Source: VBCG01 sp044226535 (GTDB lineage Bacteria > Pseudomonadota > Gammaproteobacteria > Burkholderiales > Casimicrobiaceae). From it: DNA of 64,000 bases. Of the stretch, positions 43,498 through 53,032 are shown one piece after another. The stretch covers positions 21,080-85,079 of the forward strand of contig JBGAGT010000018.1 of assembly GCA_044226535.1 (NCBI GenBank). Reading direction: 5' to 3'. Within the stretch, counting starts at the first letter, position 1; every line of letters starts with the position of its first letter. A program made the position numbers and the translations under genes. The notes beneath the pieces were generated by a model. That model searched no databases and had not been told where the DNA came from. It saw nothing but the letters and a program-made list of their open reading frames with translations.

Positions 43498-44175
43498 TTA
43501 CGCGACGTCCTCGCGCGCGGTCTGGTGCTGCAGCACGAAGCGGTCCTCGCGCGCGGCCGGCAGGCCCAGCGCGGCGAGCGCGGCCGCGATCGCCCCCGAG
43601 GCCTCGTCGAGCGCGGCCCCGTGCGTGGCCTCGACCACCAGCGTCCACGCGGGGACGTCGGTGCGCGAGCCGCGCGCCTTCTTCTCGGCGGTCTCGATGC
43701 TGCTCGAGGCGTCGTCGGCGATGCACAGGTGCGCGCCCGCGACGCCAGGCGCCCGCGCGACCGCGGGGACGAGGCGCTCGCCGAGCGCGGCACCGGCGCC
43801 GACCGCGTCCTCGGGCAAGCCCAGGCGCGCCGTCAGCACCAAGCCGCCGTCGCCCGTGGCATCGCTCGCGGCCACCATGCACAGCGCGCGCGACACGTCG
43901 CGAAACGCGGGCACCACGCGCCGCGTCCAGGGCGTGGGATCGTTGAGGCGCGCGAGGTAGTCGGGGCCGGCCAGCACCGCCGTGTCGCGCGTCTCGTAGA
44001 CATTGAACCAGTACGGGTCGCCGCGCGTGGCGACGTAGCGCCGCCCGCGCAGGAAGCCCGGGATCGACACGCGCTCGGGCATGTGCTCGCGGTTGTGCCA
44101 CTCGTAGAAGTCCTGCACCACGGCGGGATCGAGCTCGTGCCAGATGAGGACCGCGCCTTTGCCGTGCAGGGACAT
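43498..44175 (-). CDS. Uncharacterised protein with ferredoxin-like (EthD/DUF4286-like) repeats
   Basis: Soluble protein of 225 residues with no known function. The first half (GAVLIWHELDPAVVQDFYEW, NREHMPERVSIPGFLRGRRY) resembles small alpha/beta-barrel stress or EthD/DUF4286-like proteins, in which a His and an acid residue near WHNREHMPERV are conserved. The second half may be a degenerate copy of the same fold. It is divergent from putA, with 66 bases between the starts, and convergent with the aldolase gene. Whether it is linked to proline metabolism is not known. Confidence 0.6.
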   Translation of the reverse strand: MSLHGKGAVLIWHELDPAVVQDFYEWHNREHMPERVSIPGFLRGRRYVATRGDPYWFNVYETRDTAVLAGPDYLARLNDPTPWTRRVVPAFRDVSRALCMVAASDATGDGGLVLTARLGLPEDAVGAGAALGERLVPAVARAPGVAGAHLCIADDASSSIETAEKKARGSRTDVPAWTLVVEATHGAALDEASGAIAAALAALGLPAAREDRFVLQHQTAREDVA

Positions 44176-44241
44176 GGGGTGCCGCCGGGATCGTGAAGCG
44201 TCGAGTATACGGTGCGCCTCGCGTCGTAGAATCGCGGCGCC

Positions 44242-47200
44242 ATGCCCGATCCGATCCTTCCGCAGCCCGCGCCGGGACCGGCGGGCGCCGCCGCGGGCGA
44301 GCGACCCTTCGCGGGCTTCGCCGCCGACGTCGACCACGACCCGCTGCCCACGCGTCGCGCCGTCACCGCGCTGACGCGCGCACCCGAGCCGGCCTGCGTC
44401 GCCGCGCTGCTCGACGAGGCGCGGCTCGCGCCCGCCGAGGGCGCGCAGGCGCAAGCGCTCGCGCTCCAGCTCGCCGGCGCGCTGCGCGCGCGCGGCGCCG
44501 GCGAGAGCCTGGTGCAGGGCCTGATCCAGGAGTTCGCGCTGTCGTCGCAGGAAGGCGTGGCGCTGATGTGCCTCGCCGAGGCGCTCTTGCGCATCCCCGA
44601 CATGGCCACGCGCGACGCGCTGATCCGCGACAAGATCGCGCACGCCGACTGGCGCTCGCACGTGGGCCAGAGCCCCTCGCTGTTCGTCAACGCGGCGACC
44701 TGGGGCCTCATCATCACCGGCAAGCTCGTGGCGACCAACGCGGAAGGCACGCTCGCCACCGCGCTGGCGCGGGTGCTGGGGAAGGGCGGCGAGCCGCTGG
44801 TGCGGCGCGGCGTCGACCTCGTGATGCGCATGATGGGCGAGCAGTTCGTCTCCGGCGAGACCATCGACCAGGCGCTCGCGCGCGCCGCGAAGCGCGAGGC
44901 GCAGGGCTTCCGCCACTCCTACGACATGCTGGGCGAGGCCGCGCTCACGGCGCAGGACGCCGCGCGCTACCTCGCCGCCTACGAGCGCGCCATCGACGCC
45001 ATCGGCACGGCGGCGGCGGGCCGCGGCATCTACGAAGGTCCCGGCATCTCCATCAAGCTCTCGGCGCTTCACCCGCGCTACAGCCGCGCGCAGCGCGCGC
45101 GGGTTCACGCCGAGCTCTACCCGCGGCTTCTCGCGCTGGCCGGGCGTGCGCGCCGCTTCGACATCGGCCTCAACATCGATGCCGAGGAGGCCGATCGACT
45201 CGAGCTTTCGCTCGACCTCCTCGCGCGCCTTTGCGCCGAGCCCTCGCTCGCCGGCTGGAACGGCGTCGGCTTCGTGGTGCAGGCCTACCAGAAGCGCTGC
45301 CCGCGGGTGATCGACGAGCTCGCCGCGCTGGCCGCCACGACGCGGCGGCGCCTGATGGTGCGCCTGGTCAAGGGCGCCTACTGGGACAGCGAGATCAAGC
45401 GCGCGCAGGTCGACGGCCAGCCCGGTTATCCCGTGTACACGCGCAAGGTCCACACCGACGTGGCCTACCTCGCCTGCGCGCGGCGACTGCTGGCCTCGCC
45501 CGGGTCCTTCTATCCGCAGTTCGCCACCCACAACGCGCAGACGCTCGCCGCCATCCATGCCATGGCCGGGCGCAACTACTACGCCGGGCAGTACGAGTTC
45601 CAGTGCCTGCACGGCATGGGCGAGGCGCTGTACGAGGACGTCGTCAAGCCGCGCACCGAAGGTGGACTCGGGCGGCCCTGCAGGATCTATGCGCCGGTGG
45701 GCACGCACGAGACCCTGCTCGCCTACCTGGTGCGACGGCTGCTCGAGAACGGCGCCAACAGTTCCTTCGTCAACCGCATCGCCGATCCCTCGGTCCCGCT
45801 CGAGGCGCTGGTCGCGGACCCGGTCGCCACCGTCGAGCGCGCGGCGCGGGACGAGGGCGTGATCGGCGCACCGCACCCGCGCATCCCCCTGCCGCGTGAC
45901 CTCTACGCGCCGGCGCGCGCCAACTCGCGCGGCATGGACCTGGCCGACGAGTCGCGCCTGCACGCATTGGCGCAGGCCCTGGCTGGCTCGCCCTCGCAAT
46001 GGCAGGCCTGCCCGATCGTCGATGGCGCGGCGCGCGGCCAAGGGACGGCGCGGACCGTCACCAATCCCGCGAACCGTCGCGATGTAGTCGGCACGGTGGT
46101 CGAGGCCGCGCCGGGGGACATCGCCGACGCGCTGGCGGCCGCGGCGCGGGCCGCGCCCGCCTGGCGCTCGACCCCGGCCGCCACGCGCGCCGCGATGCTC
46201 GAGCGCGCGGCCGATGCGCTCGAGGCGCAGGGCGAGGCGACCGCGGGCCTGGTGGTCCGCGAGGCGGGCCGCACGCTTGCGAATGCCGTCGGCGAGCTGC
46301 GCGAGGCGGTCGACTTCCTGCGCTACTACGCCGCGCAGGCGCGCGACGAGCTCGCGGCCGGCAGCCACGCGCCGGGCGTCGTCGTCGCCATCAGCCCCTG
46401 GAATTTCCCGCTGGCCATCTTCACCGGCCAGGTTGCCGCGGCGCTGGCCGCCGGCAACGCCGTCATCGCCAAGCCCGCCGAGCAGACGCCGCTGGTCGCC
46501 GCCGCGATGGTCGGGCTCCTGCACGCGGCCGGGGTGCCGGGTGGGGCGCTGCAACTCCTGCCCGGCGACGGCGAGTCGGTGGGCGCGCCGCTCGTCGCCG
46601 ATGCGCGCGTGCGCGGCGTGGTGTTCACGGGTTCGAACGCGGTGGCGGGCGCGCTGGCACGCGGGCTGGCGGGGCGCGTGGACGAGGCCGGGCGCCTGCC
46701 GGTGCTGGTCGCCGAGACGGGTGGGCAGAACGCGATGATCGTCGACTCCTCGGCGCTGCCCGAGCAGGTGGTGGGCGACGCGCTGCTGTCGGCCTTCGAC
46801 AGCGCCGGCCAGCGCTGCTCGGCGCTGCGCATCCTGTGCCTGCAGGAAGACACGGCCGACGCGGTGCTGGCGATGCTGGAGGGGGCCCTGGACGAGCTCG
46901 TGCTGGGCGATCCTTCGCGGCTCGCGACCGACGTCGGGCCGATGATCGACGCCGAGGCGCGCGCGCGCGTCGAGGCCCACGTCGACGCGATGCGCGCGGC
47001 GGGACATCGCGTGTACCGCAACGCCGCGCACGAGCGCGCGGCGGCCCGTGCCGACGCGACCTTCCTCGCGCCCGCCATCGTCGAGATCCCGTCGATCGGG
47101 GTGCTCGAGCGCGAGGTGTTCGGCCCGGTGCTGCACGTGCTGCGCTACCGCCGCGACGCCTTGCCGGCACTGGTCGACGCGATCAACGCGACCGGCTTCG

Positions 47201-47868
47201 CGCTGACGCTCGGCGTGCACAGCCGCATCGACGAGACCATCGACGCGGTGGTCGCGCGTGCCAGGGCCGGCAACGTCTACGTCAACCGCAGCATCATCGG
47301 CGCGGTGGTCGGCGTGCAGCCTTTCGGGGGGGAAGGGCGCTCGGGCACCGGGCCCAAGGCCGGGGGGCCGCGCTACCTTCCACTGCTCGCCGGCGTCGCC
47401 CCGCGCGGCGCGCAAGCCGTGACCGTCCTCCCGGGTCCGACCGGCGAGCGCAACACCTACTGGATCGAGCCGCGTCGCGCGGTGCTGTGCACGGCGGAGG
47501 ACCCCGGTGCGCTCGAGGCGCAGCTCGGCGCGGTGCGAAGCGCCGGCGCGGTGGCCTGCCTGCCGCTCGGCGCGGGTTGGGATGCGCTGCTCGCCTCGCT
47601 GCCCGGCGCGGCGCGCGCGGGGATCGGGCGCGTCGACATCGACGCGGGCAACTTCGACGCCGCGCTGGTCGCGGGCGAAGGAGAAGCGCTCGCGGCCTGG
47701 TGCGAGCGCCTCGCCGCGCGCGACGGCCCCATCGTCGCGGTGATCGCCGCCCGTCGCGACGCGCGCGACGGCGAGCGCTACCCGCTCGAGCGGCTGCAGA
47801 ACGAGCGCGCGCTGTCGGTCAACACCGCCGCGGCGGGCGGCAATGCGAGCCTCATGACCTTGGGTTGA
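44242..47868 (+). CDS. putA: Bifunctional proline dehydrogenase / P5C dehydrogenase, type B
   Basis: PutA of 1208 residues, oxidising proline to glutamate in two steps with substrate channelling. The FAD-dependent proline dehydrogenase barrel is in the first half (GPGISIKLSALHPRYS, VVQAYQKRCP, RLVKGAYWDSEIKRAQ, FATHNAQTL). The aldehyde dehydrogenase domain follows from about 600 (PWNFPLAIF, ETGGQNAM, catalytic Cys859 in GQRCSAL). The last 190 residues are an ALDH-superfamily-like domain ending NTAAAGGNASLMTLG, as in type B PutA. There is no N-terminal ribbon-helix-helix domain, so unlike E. coli PutA it should not repress its own gene. Confidence 0.95.
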   Translation: MPDPILPQPAPGPAGAAAGERPFAGFAADVDHDPLPTRRAVTALTRAPEPACVAALLDEARLAPAEGAQAQALALQLAGALRARGAGESLVQGLIQEFALSSQEGVALMCLAEALLRIPDMATRDALIRDKIAHADWRSHVGQSPSLFVNAATWGLIITGKLVATNAEGTLATALARVLGKGGEPLVRRGVDLVMRMMGEQFVSGETIDQALARAAKREAQGFRHSYDMLGEAALTAQDAARYLAAYERAIDAIGTAAAGRGIYEGPGISIKLSALHPRYSRAQRARVHAELYPRLLALAGRARRFDIGLNIDAEEADRLELSLDLLARLCAEPSLAGWNGVGFVVQAYQKRCPRVIDELAALAATTRRRLMVRLVKGAYWDSEIKRAQVDGQPGYPVYTRKVHTDVAYLACARRLLASPGSFYPQFATHNAQTLAAIHAMAGRNYYAGQYEFQCLHGMGEALYEDVVKPRTEGGLGRPCRIYAPVGTHETLLAYLVRRLLENGANSSFVNRIADPSVPLEALVADPVATVERAARDEGVIGAPHPRIPLPRDLYAPARANSRGMDLADESRLHALAQALAGSPSQWQACPIVDGAARGQGTARTVTNPANRRDVVGTVVEAAPGDIADALAAAARAAPAWRSTPAATRAAMLERAADALEAQGEATAGLVVREAGRTLANAVGELREAVDFLRYYAAQARDELAAGSHAPGVVVAISPWNFPLAIFTGQVAAALAAGNAVIAKPAEQTPLVAAAMVGLLHAAGVPGGALQLLPGDGESVGAPLVADARVRGVVFTGSNAVAGALARGLAGRVDEAGRLPVLVAETGGQNAMIVDSSALPEQVVGDALLSAFDSAGQRCSALRILCLQEDTADAVLAMLEGALDELVLGDPSRLATDVGPMIDAEARARVEAHVDAMRAAGHRVYRNAAHERAAARADATFLAPAIVEIPSIGVLEREVFGPVLHVLRYRRDALPALVDAINATGFALTLGVHSRIDETIDAVVARARAGNVYVNRSIIGAVVGVQPFGGEGRSGTGPKAGGPRYLPLLAGVAPRGAQAVTVLPGPTGERNTYWIEPRRAVLCTAEDPGALEAQLGAVRSAGAVACLPLGAGWDALLASLPGAARAGIGRVDIDAGNFDAALVAGEGEALAAWCERLAARDGPIVAVIAARRDARDGERYPLERLQNERALSVNTAAAGGNASLMTLG

Positions 47869-47922
47869 GCGACGCCGGTTCGAGCGACGCTGGCGCGCGC
47901 GGCGCCGGCACCGCGCGTCTCC

Positions 47923-49611
47923 TCAGCGCTTGCGCTGCGCGGCCTCGCCCTGCGCCCGCAGCGCGTCGAGCGAGGCGCCCATGGTCAGCGCCTGCGGGTC
48001 GAGCCTGAGGTGCAGCAACGCGGGCCCCCCGCAGGCCAGCGCGCGCTCCAGCGCAGGCAGGAAGTCGGCGGTGCGCGCGACCGTCTCGCCCTGCGCGCCG
48101 TAGGCGCGCGCCAGCGCCGCGAAGTCGGGATTGACGATCGAGGTGCCCGACACGCGGCCCGGGAAGCTCCGCTCCTGGTGCATGCGGATCGTCCCGTACA
48201 TGCCGTTGTCGACGACGACGAAGACGATCGCGAGGCCGTACTGCACGGCGGTGGCGAGCTCCTGGCCGTTCATCTGGAAGCAGCCGTCGCCGTTCCAGGA
48301 GATCACGGTGCGCCCGGGATGCACCAGCTTGGCGGCGATGGCGGCCGGCACGCCGTAGCCCATCGCGCCCACGTAGGGCGCGAGCTGTCCGCGGTAGCCG
48401 CGATAGCGGAACAGGCGGTGCATCCAGGTCGCGTAGTTGCCGGCGCCGTTGCTGACGATCGCGTCGCCGGGCAGGCGCTCGTCGAGGGTGCGCACCACCT
48501 GCCAGAGGTCGAGCGCCCCGGGCACGGGGCGCGGCGCGCGCCAGGCCTCGTAGTCGGCGTTGACGCGTGCGGCGTTGCCTGCCCACGCGGGGGCGAGGGG
48601 CGCTTCGCGCGCATCGAGCGCCTCCAGCGCCGACAAGAATGCGCCCGGCGTCGCGCACAGCGCTTCCGCGGGCTGGTAGACACGGCCGAGCTCCTCGGCG
48701 CCGGGATGCACGTGCAGCAGCGCCTGGCGCGGCGAGGGCGCGTCGATCAGCGTGTAGCCCGAGGTCGTCATCTCGCCCAGCCGCTCGCCGATCACCAGCA
48801 GGACGTCGGCGTCGCGCACGCGCGCCGCCAGCGCCGGGTTGATGCCGATGCCGACGTCGCCGGCGTAGCGGGGATCGCGGTTGTCGAAGAGGTCCTGATG
48901 GCGGAACGCGCAGGCCACGGGAAGCTGCCAGCGCCCTGCGAATCGCGCCAGCGCCTCGCAGGCCGCATGGTCCCAGCGGCTTCCGCCGACGACCACCAGG
49001 GGCGCCCGTGCGGCGGCGAGCCTCGTCCGCAGGCGCGCGAGCGAGCCCGCATCGGGGCCGATGGGCAGGGCGTCGACGCGTGCTGCCGCGGGCGCGTCGG
49101 CCTTCGCCGCGAGCATGTCCTCGGGCAGCGCCAGCACCACGGGGCCGGGGCGGCCCGCCATGGCGACGCGATACGCATGGGCGACGTACTCGGGGATGCG
49201 CTCCGCGCGGTCGATCGACGCGGTCCACTTGGCGATGCTGCCGTACATCCGCCGGTAGTCGACTTCCTGGAAGGCCTCGCGGTCGACGAAATCGCCGCCG
49301 ACCTGGCCGACCAGCACGAGGAGCGGCGTCGAGTCCTGCTGCGCGGTATGGATGCCGATGGCGGCGTTGGACGCGCCGGGGCCGCGCGTGACCATGGCGA
49401 TTCCGGGCCGGCCGGTGAGCTTGCCGTGGGCCTCGGCCGCGTAGGCCGCGCCGCCCTCGTTGCGGCAGACCACATAGCGCAGCGCCGGGCCCGCGTCGTG
49501 CAGCGCGTCGAGCACCGCGAGGTAGCTCTCGCCCGGCACGCCGAAGGCGAGCGTCGCGCCCTGCTCGAGCAGGCTGGCGACGAGGATCTCGCCGCCGGTT
49601 CGAAGGGTCAT
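47923..49611 (-). CDS. Thiamine-diphosphate enzyme, acetolactate synthase-like
   Basis: ThDP-dependent enzyme of 562 residues. The catalytic Glu is E52 in VVCRNEGGAAYAAEAHG, and the ThDP/Mg motif is SWNGDGCFQMNGQE ending VVVDNGMYG. The middle FAD-type domain is of the POX/AHAS fold. It differs from anabolic IlvB in lacking a nearby small regulatory subunit and in stand-alone context, so a catabolic or decarboxylase/lyase role (for example benzoylformate, sulfoacetaldehyde or 2-oxo acid) is more likely. It is convergent with putA. Substrate not predictable. Confidence 0.85.
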   Translation of the reverse strand: MTLRTGGEILVASLLEQGATLAFGVPGESYLAVLDALHDAGPALRYVVCRNEGGAAYAAEAHGKLTGRPGIAMVTRGPGASNAAIGIHTAQQDSTPLLVLVGQVGGDFVDREAFQEVDYRRMYGSIAKWTASIDRAERIPEYVAHAYRVAMAGRPGPVVLALPEDMLAAKADAPAAARVDALPIGPDAGSLARLRTRLAAARAPLVVVGGSRWDHAACEALARFAGRWQLPVACAFRHQDLFDNRDPRYAGDVGIGINPALAARVRDADVLLVIGERLGEMTTSGYTLIDAPSPRQALLHVHPGAEELGRVYQPAEALCATPGAFLSALEALDAREAPLAPAWAGNAARVNADYEAWRAPRPVPGALDLWQVVRTLDERLPGDAIVSNGAGNYATWMHRLFRYRGYRGQLAPYVGAMGYGVPAAIAAKLVHPGRTVISWNGDGCFQMNGQELATAVQYGLAIVFVVVDNGMYGTIRMHQERSFPGRVSGTSIVNPDFAALARAYGAQGETVARTADFLPALERALACGGPALLHLRLDPQALTMGASLDALRAQGEAAQRKR

Positions 49612-49672
49612 CGGCTCGCTGCCTCTGCGGTGTGAGCGCGCGATTCTACGCGACGGCGCGCGCCCCGGCCCC

Positions 49673-49678
49673 TATAAT
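49673..49678 (+). promoter_or_regulatory. -10 box of the MscS-type gene
   Basis: A perfect TATAAT, 58 bases before the GTG start assigned to the channel gene. No good -35 is visible 16-18 bases upstream. It lies downstream of an alternative start (49632) and so supports the shorter protein. Confidence 0.45.
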
Positions 49679-49736
49679 CGGCGGCGGCGCGCCCGGGCCC
49701 CGGGCCGCGACCCGACGGCTCCCCGACGCGCGCAAC

Positions 49737-51236
49737 GTGATTCCCTCCACGGTCCTCGAAGCAGGCGGCTTCCTCGCTGCCGCGATGATCCTCGCGGTGA
49801 TCACCATGATCGTGCGCCGCGACCTGCGGCGGCCGCTGTTCGCCATGGTCGTGGTGATGCTGGTGGGCGAGGTCGGGCTGCTGCTGGTGAGTCTGCTGAC
49901 GCGCGGTGCCGAGGGTGGCCGCGTGGCGCTGATCCTGCGCGAGTTCATGCTGTTCCTGATCGCCATCGGCTTCGCGCGCATCTTCGCGATGACGCTGTTC
50001 CAGGGCGTGCTGATGCGGCTCAACGTGCCGCGCATCCTCGCCGACCTGGTGATGGCGATCGCGATGATCGTCTACCTGCTGGTGCGCATCAGCTACGACG
50101 GCGTCGACCTGACCGCGATCGCCATCCCCTCGGCGGTGGTCACCGGCGCGCTGGCCTTCTCGCTGCAGCAGACGCTCGGCAACCTCTGGGGCGGCATCTC
50201 GCTGCAGCTCGACAACACCTGCCGCATCGGCGACTGGGTGCGCATCGACAACGTGTTCGGCCAGATCGTCAGCATCCGCTGGCGCTACATGTCGGTCGCC
50301 ACCAACAGCGGCGAGACGGTGATCGTGCCCAATTCCCAGCTCGTCACCAACAAGGTGATCGTGCTGGGGCGGCGCGGGGACGAGCGCATCCCCACGCGCC
50401 GCGACGTTCCCTTCGAGGTGGGCTTCGCGCACCCGCCTTCGCGCGTCATCGCCATCGTCGAGGAGGCGATCACCCGAATCGACACCGACAACGTGTCGCA
50501 GACCCCGCCGCCCTCGTGCATCTCGGTGGGCTTCGGCGAGCGCGGCATCCAGTACATCGTCGTGTACTGGATCGTCGACCTCCTGCGCGACCGCAGCACC
50601 GACTCGCGCATCCGCACCCACATCTACGCCGCGCTGTCGCGCGCCGGCATCAAGCTCGCCTACCCGCACCGCGTGCTGCTGCGCGCCGCGCGCGAGGACG
50701 CCGAGGTCGTGTCGAAGCGCGAGCGCAAGGCGCGCCTCGACGTGCTGGCGCGCGTGCCGCTGTTCGCGGCCTTCACCGACCCCGAGCGCGACGCGCTGGC
50801 AGGCGACGTCCTGGCGCGGCACTACGTCAACGGCGACGTGATCTCGCTGCAGGGCGAGCAGGCCGACTGCCTGTTCATCCTCGCCACCGGCCGGGTCGCC
50901 GTCTATGGCGGCGACATCCGCGACGAGCGCACCAAGCTCGCCGAGCTCGCCGGGCCGGACTACTTCGGCGAGATGGGGCTGCTCACCGGGCAGGAGCGCA
51001 CCGCCACCGTGGTCGCGGTCGGCGACGTGCTCTGCTACCGCCTCGACAAGGACGGGTTCGACGCCATCCTCAAGGCGCGGCCCGCACTGGTCGACGACCT
51101 GTCCGAGGTCGTGGCTCGGCGCCAGGCCAACAACGAGAAGCTGCTGGAGATGACCGCCGAGAACCGCGCGCGCGAGAAGACGCGCGCCGCCGAGCTGGTG
51201 CGCCGCATCCGCGCGTTCTTCGACCTCGCGGCCTGA
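49737..51236 (+). CDS. MscS family mechanosensitive channel with cyclic-nucleotide-binding domain
   Basis: Inner-membrane channel of 499 residues. Four hydrophobic helices lead to the pore-lining TM3 region (AIPSAVVTGALAFSLQQTLG) and the beta domain NLWGGISLQLDNTCRIGDWV, then the alpha/beta MscS C-domain. From about residue 345 a CNMP-binding domain follows, with phosphate-binding cassette YFGEMGLLTGQERTATV (409-425). The start is GTG at 49737: an upstream in-frame start at 49632 precedes the TATAAT box. MscS-CNBD fusions are known in cyanobacteria and proteobacteria and are gated or modulated by cAMP/cGMP. Confidence 0.88.
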   Translation: MIPSTVLEAGGFLAAAMILAVITMIVRRDLRRPLFAMVVVMLVGEVGLLLVSLLTRGAEGGRVALILREFMLFLIAIGFARIFAMTLFQGVLMRLNVPRILADLVMAIAMIVYLLVRISYDGVDLTAIAIPSAVVTGALAFSLQQTLGNLWGGISLQLDNTCRIGDWVRIDNVFGQIVSIRWRYMSVATNSGETVIVPNSQLVTNKVIVLGRRGDERIPTRRDVPFEVGFAHPPSRVIAIVEEAITRIDTDNVSQTPPPSCISVGFGERGIQYIVVYWIVDLLRDRSTDSRIRTHIYAALSRAGIKLAYPHRVLLRAAREDAEVVSKRERKARLDVLARVPLFAAFTDPERDALAGDVLARHYVNGDVISLQGEQADCLFILATGRVAVYGGDIRDERTKLAELAGPDYFGEMGLLTGQERTATVVAVGDVLCYRLDKDGFDAILKARPALVDDLSEVVARRQANNEKLLEMTAENRAREKTRAAELVRRIRAFFDLAA

Positions 51237-51282
51237 CGACCGGCGCACGCGGCCCCGACCACCGACCGCCCCGGCGTCCCCA

Positions 51283-52068
51283 ATGGCCATCGACCTCACC
51301 TCGGCCGACGAATGGAGCGTCGCCTTCGTGGTCGTGCTGGCCTTCGTGCTGGGTCTCGAGCTCGCCTACCGCCTCGGCCGCCGCCACGCCTCCCGCGTCG
51401 ACAAGCTGCAGGCCGACCACGTGAAGTCGCTGCAGGCGGCGCTGCTGGGCCTGCTGGCGCTCCTGCTGGGCTTCAACTTCGCCATGGCCTCGTCGCGTTA
51501 CGACGCGCGCAAGGCGCTGACGCAGGACGAAGTCAACTCGGTCGCCAACGTGTGGTTGCGCGCGCAGCTCCTCGCGCCGCCGCTGCGCGCCGAGGTCGCG
51601 GCGCTGGTGGAGCGCTACGTCGCCACGCGCGTCGCGTTCGCCCAGGCCGGCGACGACCCTGCGAAGGCGCATGCCGCCAACGACGCCTCGACCGCCGTGG
51701 AGAAGGACCTGTGGCGGGCGATCACGCCGCTCACCCAGGCCACGCCCCGCGACCTCCTGGCCGCGCCGCTGGTGCAGGCCATCATCGACATGAACAACGT
51801 GCGCTGGAAGCGCCTGTTCGCCATCGACAACCACCTGCCCGAGCCGGCGATCTACCTGCTGATCTTCGTGGCCTTGCTCTCGCTCGCGTTCATCGCCTAC
51901 GGCTACGGCCTCGCGGGGCGGCGACGGCACCTCTCGACGGCGATCTTCGCGGTGGCGATCGCGCTGGTGCTGGCGGCCATCCTCGACTTCGATCGCCCGC
52001 GCACGGGGTTCATCCGCGTCGGCGAGGACGGGATGGTCCGGCTGCAGCACGCCCTCGAGACCTACTGA
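51283..52068 (+). CDS. DUF4239-like membrane protein
   Basis: Protein of 261 residues with four hydrophobic segments: one near the start (FVVVLAFVLGLELAYRLG), one at about 50-66, and a pair near the C-terminus (AIYLLIFVALLSLAFIAYGY and LSTAIFAVAIALVLAAILDF). The motif LLGFNFAMASSRYDARKALT and the helical region DEVNSVANVWLRAQLL fit the bestrophin-like DUF4239 family. Function unknown. It lies 46 bases after the channel gene in the same orientation and may be co-transcribed. Confidence 0.72.
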   Translation: MAIDLTSADEWSVAFVVVLAFVLGLELAYRLGRRHASRVDKLQADHVKSLQAALLGLLALLLGFNFAMASSRYDARKALTQDEVNSVANVWLRAQLLAPPLRAEVAALVERYVATRVAFAQAGDDPAKAHAANDASTAVEKDLWRAITPLTQATPRDLLAAPLVQAIIDMNNVRWKRLFAIDNHLPEPAIYLLIFVALLSLAFIAYGYGLAGRRRHLSTAIFAVAIALVLAAILDFDRPRTGFIRVGEDGMVRLQHALETY

Positions 52069-52074
52069 ATCGCC

Positions 52075-52971
52075 TCAGCGCGCCGCGACCAGCTCCTCGC
52101 GGCGGATGGCGAACACCGCGTCGTCCGAGGACGCGGTGGTGAGCCAGGTGAGCGGCAGCCGCGGCCACGCGGCCTCGACGGCGTCGCGCTCGTGCCCCAC
52201 CTCGACCACCAGCGTGCCCTGCGGCTCGAGGAAGCGCGGCGCGTCCTTGACGATGCGCCGCACGACGTCGAGGCCGTCCTCGCCGCCGGCCAGCGCCATC
52301 GAGGGCTCGTGCCGGTACTCGGCCGGCAGCGATTCCATCGACACCGCGTTGACATAGGGTGGATTGCTGATGATGAGGTCGTAGCCCTTGCCCGGCAGGT
52401 TCTGGTAGACGTCGGAGCGGACGAGGTTGATGCGGCCGGCGAGACCGTAGTCGCTGACGTTGCGCTGCGCGACGGCGAGGGCGTCGGGCGAGAGGTCGAC
52501 GGCGTCGATGTCCGCGCCCGGGAAGGCGTGGGCGAGCAGGATGGCGAGGCAGCCCGAGCCCGTGCAGAGGTCGAGCACGGCGCGCACTCCGCCGGGCTCG
52601 CCGACCCAGGTCGCGAGGCCGTCGGGCAGGAGCTCGGCGATGAACGAGCGCGGCACGATCACGCGCTCGTCGACGTAGAAGCGGAAGTCGCCCAGCCAGG
52701 CCTCGCGGGTGAGGTAGGCGGCGGGCACGCGATCGTCGATGCGCCGCGCCAGCATCTCGCCCAGCGCGGCGCGCTCGTGCTGGGTGAGCGTCGCGTCGAG
52801 GAAGGGCTCGAGGGTGTCGATGGGCAGGTGCAGCGTGTGCAGCACGAGGTAGGCTGCCTCGTCGAAGGCGGTGGCGCTGCCGTGGCCGAAGCCGAGCTTC
52901 GCCTCGTTGAAGCGCGACACCGCGTAGCGCAGGAAGTCGCGGACCGTGGCGAGCTCGTGCGGGACGGTCAT
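52075..52971 (-). CDS. prmB: Ribosomal protein L3 N5-glutamine methyltransferase
   Basis: SAM-dependent methyltransferase of 298 residues that methylates a Gln of ribosomal protein L3. The SAM motif is VLDLCTGSGCLAI at about 135, and the active-site motif is ISNPPYVN at about 203. The N-terminal helical domain (FRFYVDERVIVPRSFIAELL) is of the HemK/PrmB type; the RS(F/Y)IAELL segment separates PrmB from PrmC. It is convergent with the DUF4239-like gene. dapE lies 62 bases upstream on the same strand, a common betaproteobacterial pair. Confidence 0.92.
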   Translation of the reverse strand: MTVPHELATVRDFLRYAVSRFNEAKLGFGHGSATAFDEAAYLVLHTLHLPIDTLEPFLDATLTQHERAALGEMLARRIDDRVPAAYLTREAWLGDFRFYVDERVIVPRSFIAELLPDGLATWVGEPGGVRAVLDLCTGSGCLAILLAHAFPGADIDAVDLSPDALAVAQRNVSDYGLAGRINLVRSDVYQNLPGKGYDLIISNPPYVNAVSMESLPAEYRHEPSMALAGGEDGLDVVRRIVKDAPRFLEPQGTLVVEVGHERDAVEAAWPRLPLTWLTTASSDDAVFAIRREELVAAR

Positions 52972-53032
52972 GGCCGGACGCCCGTCATCAGGCCCGCACG
53001 GACTTGCGACCCCGGGGGGCGTGCGCCTGCCA

